Positions 36,520-46,726 of a stretch of 64,000 bases of DNA are shown here, piece after piece. A model generated the notes under the pieces. It searched no databases. It saw only the letters and a program-made list of their open reading frames with translations, and was not told the origin of the DNA. The number at the start of each line of letters is the position of its first letter. Position 1 is the stretch's first letter. The position numbers and the translations under genes were made by a program. The stretch comes from Candidatus Rokuibacteriota bacterium (GTDB lineage: Bacteria; Methylomirabilota; Methylomirabilia; Rokubacteriales; CSP1-6): contig QHRU01000042.1 in the NCBI GenBank assembly GCA_003220225.1, forward strand, positions 1 through 64,000, given 5' to 3'.

Positions 36520-36941
36520 TGCGCCTCCGCCAGCGCCTGTCGTATGCGCTCGCCGATCTGGATGATCTGGGCGCGGTCCCCCGGCACGAGCTTCCAGTCG
36601 AAGCCCTTGCCATCGTTGTTCCAGCGCGGGATGAGGTGCAGGTGGAAGTGCGGCACCGACTGGAAGGCGGCGGCGCCGTTGGCCTGGAGGATGTTGAGCC
36701 CGTCCGGCTTGACCGCCTCCCGCAGGGCGACGGCCACCGTCTTCGCCGTCGCGATGGCCGCCTGCAGATCGTCGACGTCCGCATCCCAGATCGTCGGCGC
36801 GTGCGGCCGCGTGACGACGAGACAGTGCCCGGCGTTCAACGGGTTGATGTCCATGAACACCAGCGTGCGGTCATCCTCGTAGACCTTCATGGACGGGATC
36901 TGACCGTCGAGGATCTTGCAGAAGACGCAGTCGGCGCTCAT
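36516..36941 (-). CDS. HIT family nucleotide hydrolase/transferase
   Basis: 141 aa. [13 protein letters not shown] at the N-terminus (Cys pair often binding zinc) and the histidine triad HFHLHLIPR near residue 98. HIT proteins of this kind cleave adenylylated compounds such as AMP-lysine or adenosine phosphoramidate. Why it sits between mutase and aminotransferase genes is unclear; a housekeeping role in removing adenylates made by the ligases is possible. Confidence 0.9.
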   Translation of the reverse strand: MSADCVFCKILDGQIPSMKVYEDDRTLVFMDINPLNAGHCLVVTRPHAPTIWDADVDDLQAAIATAKTVAVALREAVKPDGLNILQANGAAAFQSVPHFHLHLIPRWNNDGKGFDWKLVPGDRAQIIQIGERIRQALAEAQ

Positions 36942-36954
36942 GCCCTCGCCCCTC

Positions 36955-38025
36955 CTAGACGGCCAGCATCCACCCGTGGGTGTCGGGCGCCGTGCCGTAC
37001 TGGATCCCGACGATCGTGTCGTAGAGCTTCTGGGACAGCTCGCCGATCCTGCCGCCGTTCACGACGATGCGCTCGCTCTTGTACGTCAGCTCACCGACGG
37101 GCGAGATGACGGCGGCCGTGCCCGTCGCCCACACTTCCTTCAGCGCGCCCTTGTGAGCGGCCGCGATGACCTCGTCGATGGTGATCTGGCGCTCCGACAC
37201 GCGCAGGCCCCACGCGCGCATCAGCGTCAGCGCGGTGTCGCGCGTGACGCCGGCCAGGATGGTGCCGGCGAGCGGCGGCGTGATCACCTCGTCGCCGATC
37301 TTCAGCATGATGTTCGAGGTGCCGACCTCCTCGAGGTACTTGTGGTGCACGCCGTCCAGCCAGAGCACCTGCGTGAAGCCCTCGTGCTTGGCCTCCTCGG
37401 CCGCGTAGAGGCTGGCCGCGTAGTTGGCCGACGTCTTCGCCTCGCCGAGGCCGCCCGCCACCGCGCGCACGTAGTTGTCGATGACCTTGATCTTCGTCGG
37501 CGCGAGGCCCTCCGGATAGTACGGGCCGACCGGCGACAGGATCGCGTAGTAGATGTACTCCTTGGCCGGGCGCACGCCGAGGAACGGCTCGCTCGCGATG
37601 ATGGTCGGCCGGATGTAGAGCGAGGTGCCGACGGACGACGGCACCCAGTCGCGGTCGACGTCCACCAGCGTCGTCCACGATCTCAGGATGAGGTCGGGAT
37701 CGAGCTGCGGAATCGTCATGCGCGTGGCCGTGCGGTTCAGCCGCTCCACGTGCTTCTGCGGGCGAAAGAGACGGATCGTGCCGTCCGTGCCGCGGAAGGC
37801 CTTCAGCCCCTCGAAGAGCGACTGGCCGTAGTGCAGCACGGCCGTGGCCGGATCGAGCGAGAGCGGCGCGTAGGGCTCGACGCGCGGGTCGTACCAGCCC
37901 TTCTCTTCCTGGAAATCGACGACGAACATGTGGTCGGTGAACACCGTGCCGAAGGCCAGATCCTTGTCCTTCGGCCTCTGTTTCTTCTTCGCCGTCTTCG
38001 TGATCCGGATCGCGTCGCTACTCAT
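36955..38025 (-). CDS. ilvE: Branched-chain amino acid aminotransferase
   Basis: 356-aa fold-type IV PLP enzyme. LHYGQSLFEGLKAFRG, the PLP-lysine region NYAASLYAAEEAKHEGFTQV and LEEVGTSNIML match the IlvE/BCAT group; the length and the N-terminal lysine-rich extension resemble the longer BCAT2-like type. The ATG at 38025 is preferred to 38058 because GGGGGAG lies just upstream. It would interconvert Val/Leu/Ile and 2-oxo acids. Together with the acyl-CoA dehydrogenases and mutase this points to branched-chain amino acid or propionate metabolism. Confidence 0.9.
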   Translation of the reverse strand: MSSDAIRITKTAKKKQRPKDKDLAFGTVFTDHMFVVDFQEEKGWYDPRVEPYAPLSLDPATAVLHYGQSLFEGLKAFRGTDGTIRLFRPQKHVERLNRTATRMTIPQLDPDLILRSWTTLVDVDRDWVPSSVGTSLYIRPTIIASEPFLGVRPAKEYIYYAILSPVGPYYPEGLAPTKIKVIDNYVRAVAGGLGEAKTSANYAASLYAAEEAKHEGFTQVLWLDGVHHKYLEEVGTSNIMLKIGDEVITPPLAGTILAGVTRDTALTLMRAWGLRVSERQITIDEVIAAAHKGALKEVWATGTAAVISPVGELTYKSERIVVNGGRIGELSQKLYDTIVGIQYGTAPDTHGWMLAV

Positions 38026-38077
38026 CTCTCCCCCCTCTGGCAACGAACAGCCCGGCATCGTGCCGCCTCATGACGCT

Positions 38078-38203
38078 CGAGGACGATCAAAATGGTCCAG
38101 ATGCGAGGCGCCGAGGGAGGGGCCGACTGAGGCGTAGGCCGCCTACGCCGCAGGGAGGCCCGACCGAGGCAACGACGCAGATGGGCCATTTTCATCGTCC
38201 TCG
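38078..38203. repeat. Second type of intergenic palindromic element
   Basis: Outer arms 38078-38098 and 38183-38203 pair with two mismatches (arm text CGAGGACGATCAAAATGG). A perfect inner hairpin GGCGTAGGC/GCCTACGCC is at 38131-38149. The segments between pair only partly. The element fills the gap between the mutase stop (38204) and ilvE, 52 bp upstream of the ilvE start. Single copy here, unrelated to elements A-D. It looks like a dispersed intergenic repeat. Confidence 0.75.
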
Positions 38204-39814
<1,611 letters not shown>

Positions 39815-39839
39815 CCTCGCCTCCCCGACGCGCCGGCGA

Positions 39840-40979
39840 TCACTTGAGCACCTCGCGCGCGATGACCAGCTTCTGGATCTGCGACGTGCCCTCGTAGATC
39901 TGCGTGATCTTCGCGTCGCGGAAGTAGCGCTCGACCTCGGCCTCGCGGATGAAGCCGAAGCCGCCGTGGACCTGCACGGCGTCGGTGGCGACCTTCATCG
40001 CCGTCTCGGCCGCGAAGAGCTTGGCCATCGCCGCTTCCTTCGTGTACGGCTGGCCGGCGTCCTTGAGGCTGGCCGCCTTCAGCGTCATGAGCCGCGCGCC
40101 GTCGATGGCGGTCGCCATGTCGGCCAGCATCCAGCCGACCATCTGGTGCTCGCCGATCAGCACGCCGAACGCCTTGCGCTCGCGCGCGTACCTGACCGAC
40201 CGCTCGTAGGCGCCGGCCGCGATGCCGACCGCCTGCGCGGCGATGCCGACGCGCCCGCCGTCGAGGGTGGCCAGCGCGATGTGAAAGCCCCTGCCCTCCT
40301 CGCCGATCCGGTTGGCGGCGGGGACGCGGCAGGCATCGAAGACCAGCTCGGCGGTGTCGGAGGCGCGGATGCCGAGCTTGTCCTCCGTCTTGCTGACCGA
40401 GAAGCCGGGCGCGCCCTTTTCGACGACGAACGCGCTGATCCCGCGGTGGGCCTTGTCGCGGTCCGTCTGGGCGAACACCAGCGCGTACGAGGCCTCGCGG
40501 CCGGTGCTGATGAAGAGCTTGCGCCCGGTGAGCACGTAGTTCTCGCCGTCGCGCACGGCCACCGTGTGCTGGTTGCGCGCATCGGAGCCCGCCTCGGGCT
40601 CGGTGAGGGCGAAGCAGCCGAGCGCGTGACCGGCCGCCACCGGCTTGAGGAAGCGCGCGCGCTGCTCGTCGGTACCGTACTTCCACAGCGGGTCGCAGTA
40701 GAGCGAATTGTTGACCGACATGACGACCGCGTGCGAGGCGCACGCCTTGGCGATCTCCTCCAGCGCGACCACGTACGAGACGGCGTCGGCCCCGGCGCCG
40801 CCCCACTGCTCCGGCACCATGATCCCGAGCAGGCCCAGCTCGCCCATGCGCTTGACCGTCTCGTGCGGGAAGCGCGCGTCGCGGTCGATCTCCGAGGCGA
40901 TGGGCGCCACGTGCTCCTGGGCGAACTCCGCAGCCATCGCGCGGATCATTTGCTGCTCTGACGTCAGCTCGATTCGCAT
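39840..40979 (-). CDS. Acyl-CoA dehydrogenase
   Basis: 379-aa FAD enzyme of the butyryl/short-chain type: [29 protein letters not shown] and [20 protein letters not shown], where the Glu in YEGT is the catalytic base. The ATG at 40979 starts [10 protein letters not shown], the usual ACAD N-terminus; the frame upstream is an etfA shadow. 11 bp after etfA. Confidence 0.93.
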   Translation of the reverse strand: MRIELTSEQQMIRAMAAEFAQEHVAPIASEIDRDARFPHETVKRMGELGLLGIMVPEQWGGAGADAVSYVVALEEIAKACASHAVVMSVNNSLYCDPLWKYGTDEQRARFLKPVAAGHALGCFALTEPEAGSDARNQHTVAVRDGENYVLTGRKLFISTGREASYALVFAQTDRDKAHRGISAFVVEKGAPGFSVSKTEDKLGIRASDTAELVFDACRVPAANRIGEEGRGFHIALATLDGGRVGIAAQAVGIAAGAYERSVRYARERKAFGVLIGEHQMVGWMLADMATAIDGARLMTLKAASLKDAGQPYTKEAAMAKLFAAETAMKVATDAVQVHGGFGFIREAEVERYFRDAKITQIYEGTSQIQKLVIAREVLK

Positions 40980-40990
40980 GATCCCTTTCG

Positions 40991-41974
40991 CTACGATTTG
41001 TCCAGCAGTCGCTTGAATTCGTCGGTCAGCGCCGGGACCACCTCGAAGAGGTCGGCCACGATGCCGTAATCGGCGATCTTGAAGATCGGCGCCTCCGGGT
41101 CCTTGTTGACGGCGACGATGATCTTCGAGGTGCGCATGCCGGCCAGGTGCTGGATGGCGCCCGAGACGCCGAAGCCGAGGTAGAGCTTGGGCGAGATCGT
41201 GCGGCCGGTCTGGCCGATCTGGAAGCGGTGCGGCCGCCAGCCGGCGTCCACCGCGGCGCGCGAGGCGCCGACAGCGGCGCCGATCACCTTGCCCATGTCC
41301 TCCAGAATTACGTAGTTCTCGGGGCCTTTCATGCCGCGCCCACCGGAGATGACGATCTCGGCCTCGGTCAGCTCGGGCAGGCCCGTCGAGACCTCCTCGC
41401 GCCGCTCGACCAGCTTCATCCTCGCGGCGGGGATCTTCACGCTCGGCTTCTCCACCTGCGCGCTCTTGCCGGCCGCGCTCTCGGCGGGCTTGAAGACGTT
41501 CGGGCGCAGGGTGGCGATCCACGGCGTCTTCGCCCACGTCATCTTCGCGAGGAGCTTGCCGGCGTAGACGGGGCGCGTCGCGACCAGCGCGTCGCCCTCC
41601 ATCGCCAGGGCCACCGAGTCGGCCGAGAGCCCGGCGCCGAGCCTCGCGGCGAGCCGCGCCACGAACTCGCGCATGCGGCTCGTCACCGGCGCGAAGATCG
41701 CCTTCGGCGACTCCTTGGCCACGAGCTCGGCGAGCGCCGGCACCCACACCTCGCCCATGTAGGGCGCGAAGGCGGCGTTCTCGAGCACCCAGACCTTCGA
41801 GGCCCCCCACGCGCCGAGCTGCTTGATCCCCTCGTCGCTCGCCTTGTCGGTGAGCCAGACCGCCTCGACGTTGGCGCCCGCCAGTCGGCCGGCCTCGCCC
41901 AGCACCTCGGCCATCACCTTCTTGGGCGAGCCCTTCCGATCGTCCTCGACGATGCACCAGTATGCGGTTGCCAT
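40991..41974 (-). CDS. etfA: Electron transfer flavoprotein alpha subunit
   Basis: 327 aa. The C-terminal FAD domain carries [50 protein letters not shown] and the terminal region [13 protein letters not shown]. Binds FAD and hands electrons from the acyl-CoA dehydrogenases to ETF-quinone oxidoreductase (not in the window). One base after etfB. Confidence 0.95.
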   Translation of the reverse strand: MATAYWCIVEDDRKGSPKKVMAEVLGEAGRLAGANVEAVWLTDKASDEGIKQLGAWGASKVWVLENAAFAPYMGEVWVPALAELVAKESPKAIFAPVTSRMREFVARLAARLGAGLSADSVALAMEGDALVATRPVYAGKLLAKMTWAKTPWIATLRPNVFKPAESAAGKSAQVEKPSVKIPAARMKLVERREEVSTGLPELTEAEIVISGGRGMKGPENYVILEDMGKVIGAAVGASRAAVDAGWRPHRFQIGQTGRTISPKLYLGFGVSGAIQHLAGMRTSKIIVAVNKDPEAPIFKIADYGIVADLFEVVPALTDEFKRLLDKS

Positions 41975-41975
41975 G

Positions 41976-42755
41976 TCAGATCGCCTTCGCGTCCTCGCGC
42001 AACGCGCGGACGAGCTCTTTCACCGCGTCCTTGATCTCGCCCTGGATGACCCGCCCCGGCGGCCGCGCCGGCAGCGCCTCGAGGTTCTTCACGGCGACCT
42101 GCGGGGCGGCGGGCGTGAGGCCGAGGTCGCCGGCCTTCACGTCCTTGATCTCCTTCTTCTTGGCGCCCATGATCCCCTTCAGCGTCGGATAGCGCGGCTC
42201 GTTGAGCCCCTTCTGCGCGGAGAGCACGGCGGGCAGCGGCAGATCGAAGACCTCGAGCCCGCCCTCGACCTGGCGGCCCACGCGCACGCTCTTGGCGTCG
42301 GCGTCGACGGCCTCTTCCATGATCCACGACGCGCAGGGCCAGCCGAGCACCTCGGCCAGCTGCGCGCCGACGGCGCCCATGTCGTCGTCGATCGCCTGGC
42401 GGCCGCAGAGCACGAGCGCGGGCTGCTCCTGCTTGATCACGGCGGCGAGCGCCTGCGCGGTGGCCAGCGTGTCGGCGTTGGCCCAGGCGGGATCGTTCAG
42501 ATGGATCGCGCGGTCGCAGCCCATGGCGAGCGCCGAGCGCAGCGCCTCTTTCACCCGATCCGGACCGAGCGAGACCGCGATCACTTCACCTTGACCACGC
42601 TTCTCCTTGAGTCGAAGAGCCTCTTCGATGGCGAATTCGTCATACGGCGAAACGATCCACGTGATCCCCGCGGTGTCGATGGCCTTCGGATCACCACCGA
42701 TCTTCACCTGCGTGGCGGTGTCCGGAACCTGCTTGATGGCGACGACGATCTTCAT
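41976..42755 (-). CDS. etfB: Electron transfer flavoprotein beta subunit
   Basis: 259 aa: MKIVVAIKQVPDTATQVKI, SPYDEFAIEEALRLKEK, GRQAIDDDMGAVGAQLAE and GIMGAKKKEIK (the ETF-beta signature loop). Start overlaps the regulator stop by 4 nt, so it is translated with the regulator gene. Confidence 0.95.
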   Translation of the reverse strand: MKIVVAIKQVPDTATQVKIGGDPKAIDTAGITWIVSPYDEFAIEEALRLKEKRGQGEVIAVSLGPDRVKEALRSALAMGCDRAIHLNDPAWANADTLATAQALAAVIKQEQPALVLCGRQAIDDDMGAVGAQLAEVLGWPCASWIMEEAVDADAKSVRVGRQVEGGLEVFDLPLPAVLSAQKGLNEPRYPTLKGIMGAKKKEIKDVKAGDLGLTPAAPQVAVKNLEALPARPPGRVIQGEIKDAVKELVRALREDAKAI

Positions 42756-43495
42756 GAGGTCGCTCCTCGCTCGGACTGCTCGTAGTGGAGTTCGCGGGTG
42801 ATCCGGAAGCGGTCGCCGGGGATGAAGACGCGATCGAAGACGACGGGCGCGCCGCCCTGGTCGAACGACACGCGCTCGGACTCGAAGGCGGGCACGCCGG
42901 CGCGGCAGCCGAGCTCGCGCGCCTCGCGGAGCCCGAGCCGCACGGCCGACACGCTCTCGCGCGCGCGATCGATGGTGATGCCGAGCTTGAACTCGAGCAC
43001 CTGGCGCAGCGGCGTGGTGCCGAGATCCGCCTTCAGCACCTCCTCGCCGACGGCCGTGGAGAGGAACGAGCGCTGGAGACTCATCGGGTGGCCGTCGACC
43101 AGCCGCAGCCGCTCGAGCTGCACGACGCCGGCGCGCGCGCCGAGGCCGAGCGCGTCGGTCACGCGGCGGTCGGCGCGCGCCACGCGCCCGCCGAGCAGAC
43201 GCGTGGTGACGTGCTCGCCCTGCGCGGAGAGGTCGCCGGCGAAGCGGCGCAGCTGCAAGATGTCGTAGTCGATCGACGGCGCGGCGACGAAGGTGCCGAG
43301 GCCGTGACGGCGCGCGATCAGGTTCTCACGCTCGAGCACCTCGAGCGCCTGGCGCAGCGTCATGAGCGTCACCCCGAAGCTCTTCGCGAGCTGGCGCTGG
43401 TTGTCGAGCCGCGTCCCCGGCGTGAGGCGGCCGGCGTGGATGCGGTCGCGCAGCGACTCGGCGATGCGGTGGTAACGCGGCACCCGTGCGTTCAC
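42752..43495 (-). CDS. GntR family regulator with UTRA domain (HutC subfamily)
   Basis: 247 aa. Winged-helix residues about 5-72 (YHRIAESLRDRIHAGRLTPG, then QRQLAKSFGVTLMTLRQALE) are followed by a UTRA ligand domain (residues about 90-240). GTG start at 43495 with GAGGAG 5 nt upstream. First gene of the long run down to 29708 and coupled to etfB, so it probably controls that run and itself, responding to a small acid or acyl-CoA. A palindrome at 43514-43523 is the likely operator. Confidence 0.9.
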   Translation of the reverse strand: MNARVPRYHRIAESLRDRIHAGRLTPGTRLDNQRQLAKSFGVTLMTLRQALEVLERENLIARRHGLGTFVAAPSIDYDILQLRRFAGDLSAQGEHVTTRLLGGRVARADRRVTDALGLGARAGVVQLERLRLVDGHPMSLQRSFLSTAVGEEVLKADLGTTPLRQVLEFKLGITIDRARESVSAVRLGLREARELGCRAGVPAFESERVSFDQGGAPVVFDRVFIPGDRFRITRELHYEQSERGATS

Positions 43496-43513
43496 GGCGA
43501 CTCCTCTGTCGGT

Positions 43514-43523
43514 GTTCTAGAAC
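43514..43523. promoter_or_regulatory. Candidate GntR operator
   Basis: The perfect palindrome GTTCTAGAAC lies 19 bp upstream of the GntR start codon. GntR/HutC operators are short AT-centred palindromes of the GT-N-AC form, so autoregulation is plausible. No clear -35/-10 pair could be placed. Confidence 0.5.
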
Positions 43524-43858
43524 TCCGCGCTGCAAGAATCGTCGCCGGGGCGCCGAACGGAACGAACGAGAGCAACGACGAAAGGGACTTAGGCGCGACG
43601 GCGGTTACGGGAGGCATTGTACGGCCGGGGCCCGAGGGTCCGCAAGAGGATCCGGCGGCTACGCAAAAAAGGGGCAACAAAGCGCGTCGATTGAGCAACG
43701 CCATGCACTGCCGCAGCCGGCGCCGCCGCGAAATCCCCGAACATCGCCGGTCTCGGGTCCGGTACGGCGATTGCTCTTTCCAGCGTACGAGCGAGCGGAC
43801 GGCTCGCGGTCCGCGCCGAAAGGCCGGGCCGCTTCGCTCAAACCGACGCTTGCTCGAC
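43524..43858 (+). other. Gene-free stretch, possible noncoding RNA
   Basis: No credible protein frame in 43496-43899. A plus-strand terminator-like hairpin (43859-43885) closes the stretch although no plus-strand gene precedes it. Inside, GAGCAACGCC (about 43692) can pair with GGCGATTGCTC (about 43767), enclosing further short stems. The fold recalls a long-stem RNA such as 6S, but I could not match consensus blocks of 6S, RNase P, tmRNA or SRP RNA. Confidence 0.3.
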
Positions 43859-43885
43859 CGCGCTCATGAGCGCGCTTCTTTTTTG
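43859..43885 (+). terminator. Rho-independent terminator-like hairpin, plus strand
   Basis: CGCGCTCATGAGCGCG (43859-43874) forms a 7-bp stem with a 2-base tip and is followed by six T residues (43879-43884) on the plus strand. It ends 15 bp before the trpD stop codon, which is on the other strand. On the minus strand no U-run follows it, so it does not suit trpD. Confidence 0.6.
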
Positions 43886-43899
43886 TGCGGGGAAGGGCG

Positions 43900-44970
43900 C
43901 TACGTCTCCTCCGCCAGACGGCGGCTCAGCGCGACCAGCGCGTCGAGCTTGCCGCGGGCGGCGCTCGAGTCGATCGACTGCGCGGCGACGGCGACGCCGT
44001 CCTTGAGGTCGCGCGCCCGGGCGCCGGCCACGAGCGCGGCGGCGGCGTTCATCAGCACGATGTCGCGCCGGGGCCCCGTTTCGCCGCCGAGCACCGCGCG
44101 GATGATCTCGGCGTTCTGCTCGCGGTCGCCGCCCTGGAGGTCCTTGATCGACGCGCGCGCCAGCCCGAAGTCCTCCGGCCGCACCGCGTACGTGCGCACG
44201 CCGCCCTCGCGGACCTCGGAGACGCGGCTCTCGCCGGTGTTGGAGATCTCGTCGAGATTGTCGGCCCCGTGCACGACGAAGGCGCGCACCGTCCCCAGCT
44301 CGGCCAGCACGCGCGCCAGCGGCTCGGTGAGCGACGCCGCGTAGACGCCGATGATCTGGGCGTTGGCGGCGGCGGGGTTGGTGAGCGGCCCCAGCATGTT
44401 GAAGACGGTGCGCACGCCCATCTCACGGCGCGCCGGCATGACGTGCTTCATCGCCGTGTGCAGCAGCGGCGCGTAGAGGAAGCCGATGCCGACCTCCTCG
44501 ATGCAGCGCGTGACCTTGTCGGGCGGCAGCTCGAGGCTGATGCCGAGCGTCTCGACCACGTCGGCGGAGCCGCACAGCGAGGACACCGAGCGGTTGCCGT
44601 GCTTGGCCACGCGCAAGCCGGCGCCGGCCACGACGAAGGCGGTGGCCGTCGACACGTTGAAGGTGCCGGTGGCGTCACCGCCGGTGCCGCAGGTGTCGAT
44701 GAGCATCTCCCGGTCGGTGCCGCTGATCCCCGCGACGTCGTCGCCCCGCGCGCGGATGCGCACGACCTTCTGCCGCATGACCTGGGCGAAGCCGATCAGC
44801 TCCTCGACGGTCTCGCCCTTCATGCGCAAGGCCGTGAGGAAGGCGCCGATCTGCGCGCCGGTGGCCGCGCCCGTCATGATGGCTTCCATGGCGGCCGCCG
44901 CCTCGATACGGGTGAGGTCCCGGCGGTCCACCAGCGCGCGGACCGCCTCCGTGATGATCGGGCTCGTCAT
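43900..44970 (-). CDS. trpD: Anthranilate phosphoribosyltransferase
   Basis: 356 aa. DTCGTGGDATGTFNVSTA (PRPP/anthranilate loop), KHGNRSVSSLCGSADVVE, ARREMGVRTVFNMLGPLTNP and HGADNLDEISNTG are the standard TrpD motifs. Catalyses the second step of tryptophan synthesis. No other trp gene is in the window, so the pathway is split in this genome or the rest lies elsewhere. 91 bp after the lipoprotein gene. Confidence 0.95.
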   Translation of the reverse strand: MTSPIITEAVRALVDRRDLTRIEAAAAMEAIMTGAATGAQIGAFLTALRMKGETVEELIGFAQVMRQKVVRIRARGDDVAGISGTDREMLIDTCGTGGDATGTFNVSTATAFVVAGAGLRVAKHGNRSVSSLCGSADVVETLGISLELPPDKVTRCIEEVGIGFLYAPLLHTAMKHVMPARREMGVRTVFNMLGPLTNPAAANAQIIGVYAASLTEPLARVLAELGTVRAFVVHGADNLDEISNTGESRVSEVREGGVRTYAVRPEDFGLARASIKDLQGGDREQNAEIIRAVLGGETGPRRDIVLMNAAAALVAGARARDLKDGVAVAAQSIDSSAARGKLDALVALSRRLAEET

Positions 44971-45061
44971 GACCCTGCGATTCTAGCGCAGGTCTCCGGG
45001 TCGACGACGCCGCCGACCCGACCCTCGTGCGGACAGGTCGTGCGTTCCGGGAAACAAACCG

Positions 45062-45544
45062 TTACTGGCTGGTCGGGCCGCCCACCAGGATCGTCGTCGG
45101 CGCGATGCCGGCGAGCTTCACGTGCAGACGCCACGGCGGCGGGCCGACCTGGTCGAGCGGGAACGTCGCGAAGGTGTGGCCCTCGATGCGGCTGGGGCCC
45201 TCCCCGACGGGCACGCCGACACCGACGCCGGTCCCGATCACGCTGCCACGGCCGATCGACGCGCCGCCGACGCCGATGCCGACGGTCGGCCCCGGACCCG
45301 TAACGACGGGCGCGTTCTCGATGGTCTGCGCGCGCACGGCCGTACCATCCGCCCTGACGATCCAGATGTCCTCCAGGCGGCGGTGATCCGTGTCGATCTC
45401 GATCCTCAGCCGATCGGCGAGCATCTGGTAGGCGGCGGAGACCTTCGCGCCGTCCGGCTGCTGCTCCGGCTTGTACGGCAGGGTGGCCTGGGCGCAGCCC
45501 GCGAGCGCCACGAGCGCGACGACGGTCAACGATGGCGTGGTCAT
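45062..45544 (-). CDS. Lipoprotein of unknown function with Gly-Val-rich middle
   Basis: 160 aa. Signal with lipobox LAGC (Cys17). A central run of Gly/Val repeats (TVGIGVGGASIGRGSVIG, then GTGVGVGVPVGEG) separates two short beta-type regions. Such Gly-rich repeats recall outer-membrane or surface lipoproteins. Divergent from the alcohol dehydrogenase gene (53-bp gap). No family recognised. Confidence 0.6.
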   Translation of the reverse strand: MTTPSLTVVALVALAGCAQATLPYKPEQQPDGAKVSAAYQMLADRLRIEIDTDHRRLEDIWIVRADGTAVRAQTIENAPVVTGPGPTVGIGVGGASIGRGSVIGTGVGVGVPVGEGPSRIEGHTFATFPLDQVGPPPWRLHVKLAGIAPTTILVGGPTSQ

Positions 45545-45597
45545 GCGGTCAGCGTACAGGCCGATCGTGATAAGGTCGAGCCTCCAAGGAGGCTCCC

Positions 45598-46635
45598 ATG
45601 CGCGGCATCGTCTTCCTCGGCAATCGCAAGCTCGAGATCCAGGAGTTCCCCGACCCCACGCCCGGCCCCGGCGAAGTCGTCCTCGAGATGAAAGCCTCCG
45701 GGATGTGCGGCAGCGACCTGCATCCTTATCGAGCGGCGGGCAACGCCGCGGCCGCCCTCGGCCTCGGCGCCGGCGGCCCGGTCATCGCCGGCCACGAGCC
45801 GTGCGGCGTGGCTGCCGCCGTCGGCGCCGGCGTCGATCCCGCGCTCGTCGGCCAGCGCGTGATGAATCACCACTACAAGGGCTGTGGCGCTTGCCGGCAC
45901 TGCCGCCTCGGCTGGTCGCAGCTCTGCCGCGCCGGCATCACCGTCTACGGGATGACGGGTCACGGCGGCCACGCGCGCTACATGAAGGCGCCCGCGTTCA
46001 CCTGTGTTCCCTTGCCCGAGGAACTCTCCTTCGAGGAGGGGGCTTCCGTGTCCTGTGGCACCGGCACCGCCTACGGCGCCCTCAAGCGCATCGACGTCTC
46101 CGGCCGCGACACCCTCGCCGTCTTCGGTCAGGGCCCGGTCGGACTCAGCGCGACGATGCTGGGGCGGGCGATGGGAGCGCGCGTGATCGCCGTGGACATC
46201 GTGCCCGAGCGGCTGGCGCTCGCGCGCGAGTTCGGCGCCGAGCACGTCGTCAACGCCAAGGACGCCGATCCCGTGAAGGCCATCCACGAGCTGACGCGCG
46301 GCGAGGGCGCGGAGACGACGATGGACTGCTCCGGCTCGTCGGAGGGCCGGCTGGGCGCGCTCCAGTCCGCGGGCACGTGGGGCCGCGTCGCGTTCGTCGG
46401 CGAGGGCGGGCAGACGACGATCGACGTGAGCAAGCACATGCTCCGTCGCCAGCTCACCGTGCACGCGTCATGGACGTTCTCGGCCGTCGGCCAGGAGGAG
46501 TGCGCGCGCTTCGTCGCCGACCGCAAGATCCCGCTGAAGCGGCTGCTCACGCACCGCTTCCGGCTGGAGCAGGCGGACGACGCGTACCGCCTGTTCGACA
46601 CGCAGACGACGGGCAAGGGTGTCTTTGTGTTCTAG
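45598..46635 (+). CDS. Zinc-dependent alcohol dehydrogenase (MDR family)
   Basis: 345 aa. Catalytic zinc ligands are in GMCGSDLHPY and AGHEPCG; the structural zinc cluster is CGACRHCRLGWSQLC. The Rossmann segment is LAVFGQGPVGLSATML. Likely oxidises a secondary alcohol, polyol or threonine-type substrate with NAD(P). SD AAGGAGG 5 nt before the ATG. Ends 4 bp before a GC-rich hairpin. Confidence 0.9.
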   Translation: MRGIVFLGNRKLEIQEFPDPTPGPGEVVLEMKASGMCGSDLHPYRAAGNAAAALGLGAGGPVIAGHEPCGVAAAVGAGVDPALVGQRVMNHHYKGCGACRHCRLGWSQLCRAGITVYGMTGHGGHARYMKAPAFTCVPLPEELSFEEGASVSCGTGTAYGALKRIDVSGRDTLAVFGQGPVGLSATMLGRAMGARVIAVDIVPERLALAREFGAEHVVNAKDADPVKAIHELTRGEGAETTMDCSGSSEGRLGALQSAGTWGRVAFVGEGGQTTIDVSKHMLRRQLTVHASWTFSAVGQEECARFVADRKIPLKRLLTHRFRLEQADDAYRLFDTQTTGKGVFVF

Positions 46636-46639
46636 GAAC

Positions 46640-46665
46640 ATGGGGGGCCCCGAAATGGCCCCCCA
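46640..46665. terminator. GC-rich hairpin shared with 29239-29265
   Basis: TGGGGGGCCCCGAAATGG followed by CCCCCC. It is the inverted copy of the hairpin after the BamE-like gene. It lies between the convergent alcohol dehydrogenase and membrane-protein genes and could end both. A further GCGCCCGGGGCGC palindrome follows at about 46675. Confidence 0.6.
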
Positions 46666-46726
46666 ATCCCCCCAGCGCCCGGGGCGCCCCGGCGAAGCCG
46701 TGGCACCCCTCGATACTCCGGACGCC

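Noticed and set aside
33193..36882. Very long open frame (1229 codons) on the plus strand
   Set aside because: It is antisense to four or more well-supported minus-strand genes (acyl-CoA dehydrogenase, ligase, B12 subunit, HIT protein). Its Arg/His/Asp-rich translation is the usual shadow of GC-rich coding DNA. Similar frames at 1104-3473, 4759-6765 and 13058-14935 are rejected for the same reason.
43524..43858. RNase P, tmRNA or SRP RNA in the trpD-gntR gap
   Set aside because: The consensus blocks of these RNAs (for example GAGGAAAGTCC of RNase P or the SRP GNAR-loop helix) are absent. Only an unidentified RNA remains possible.
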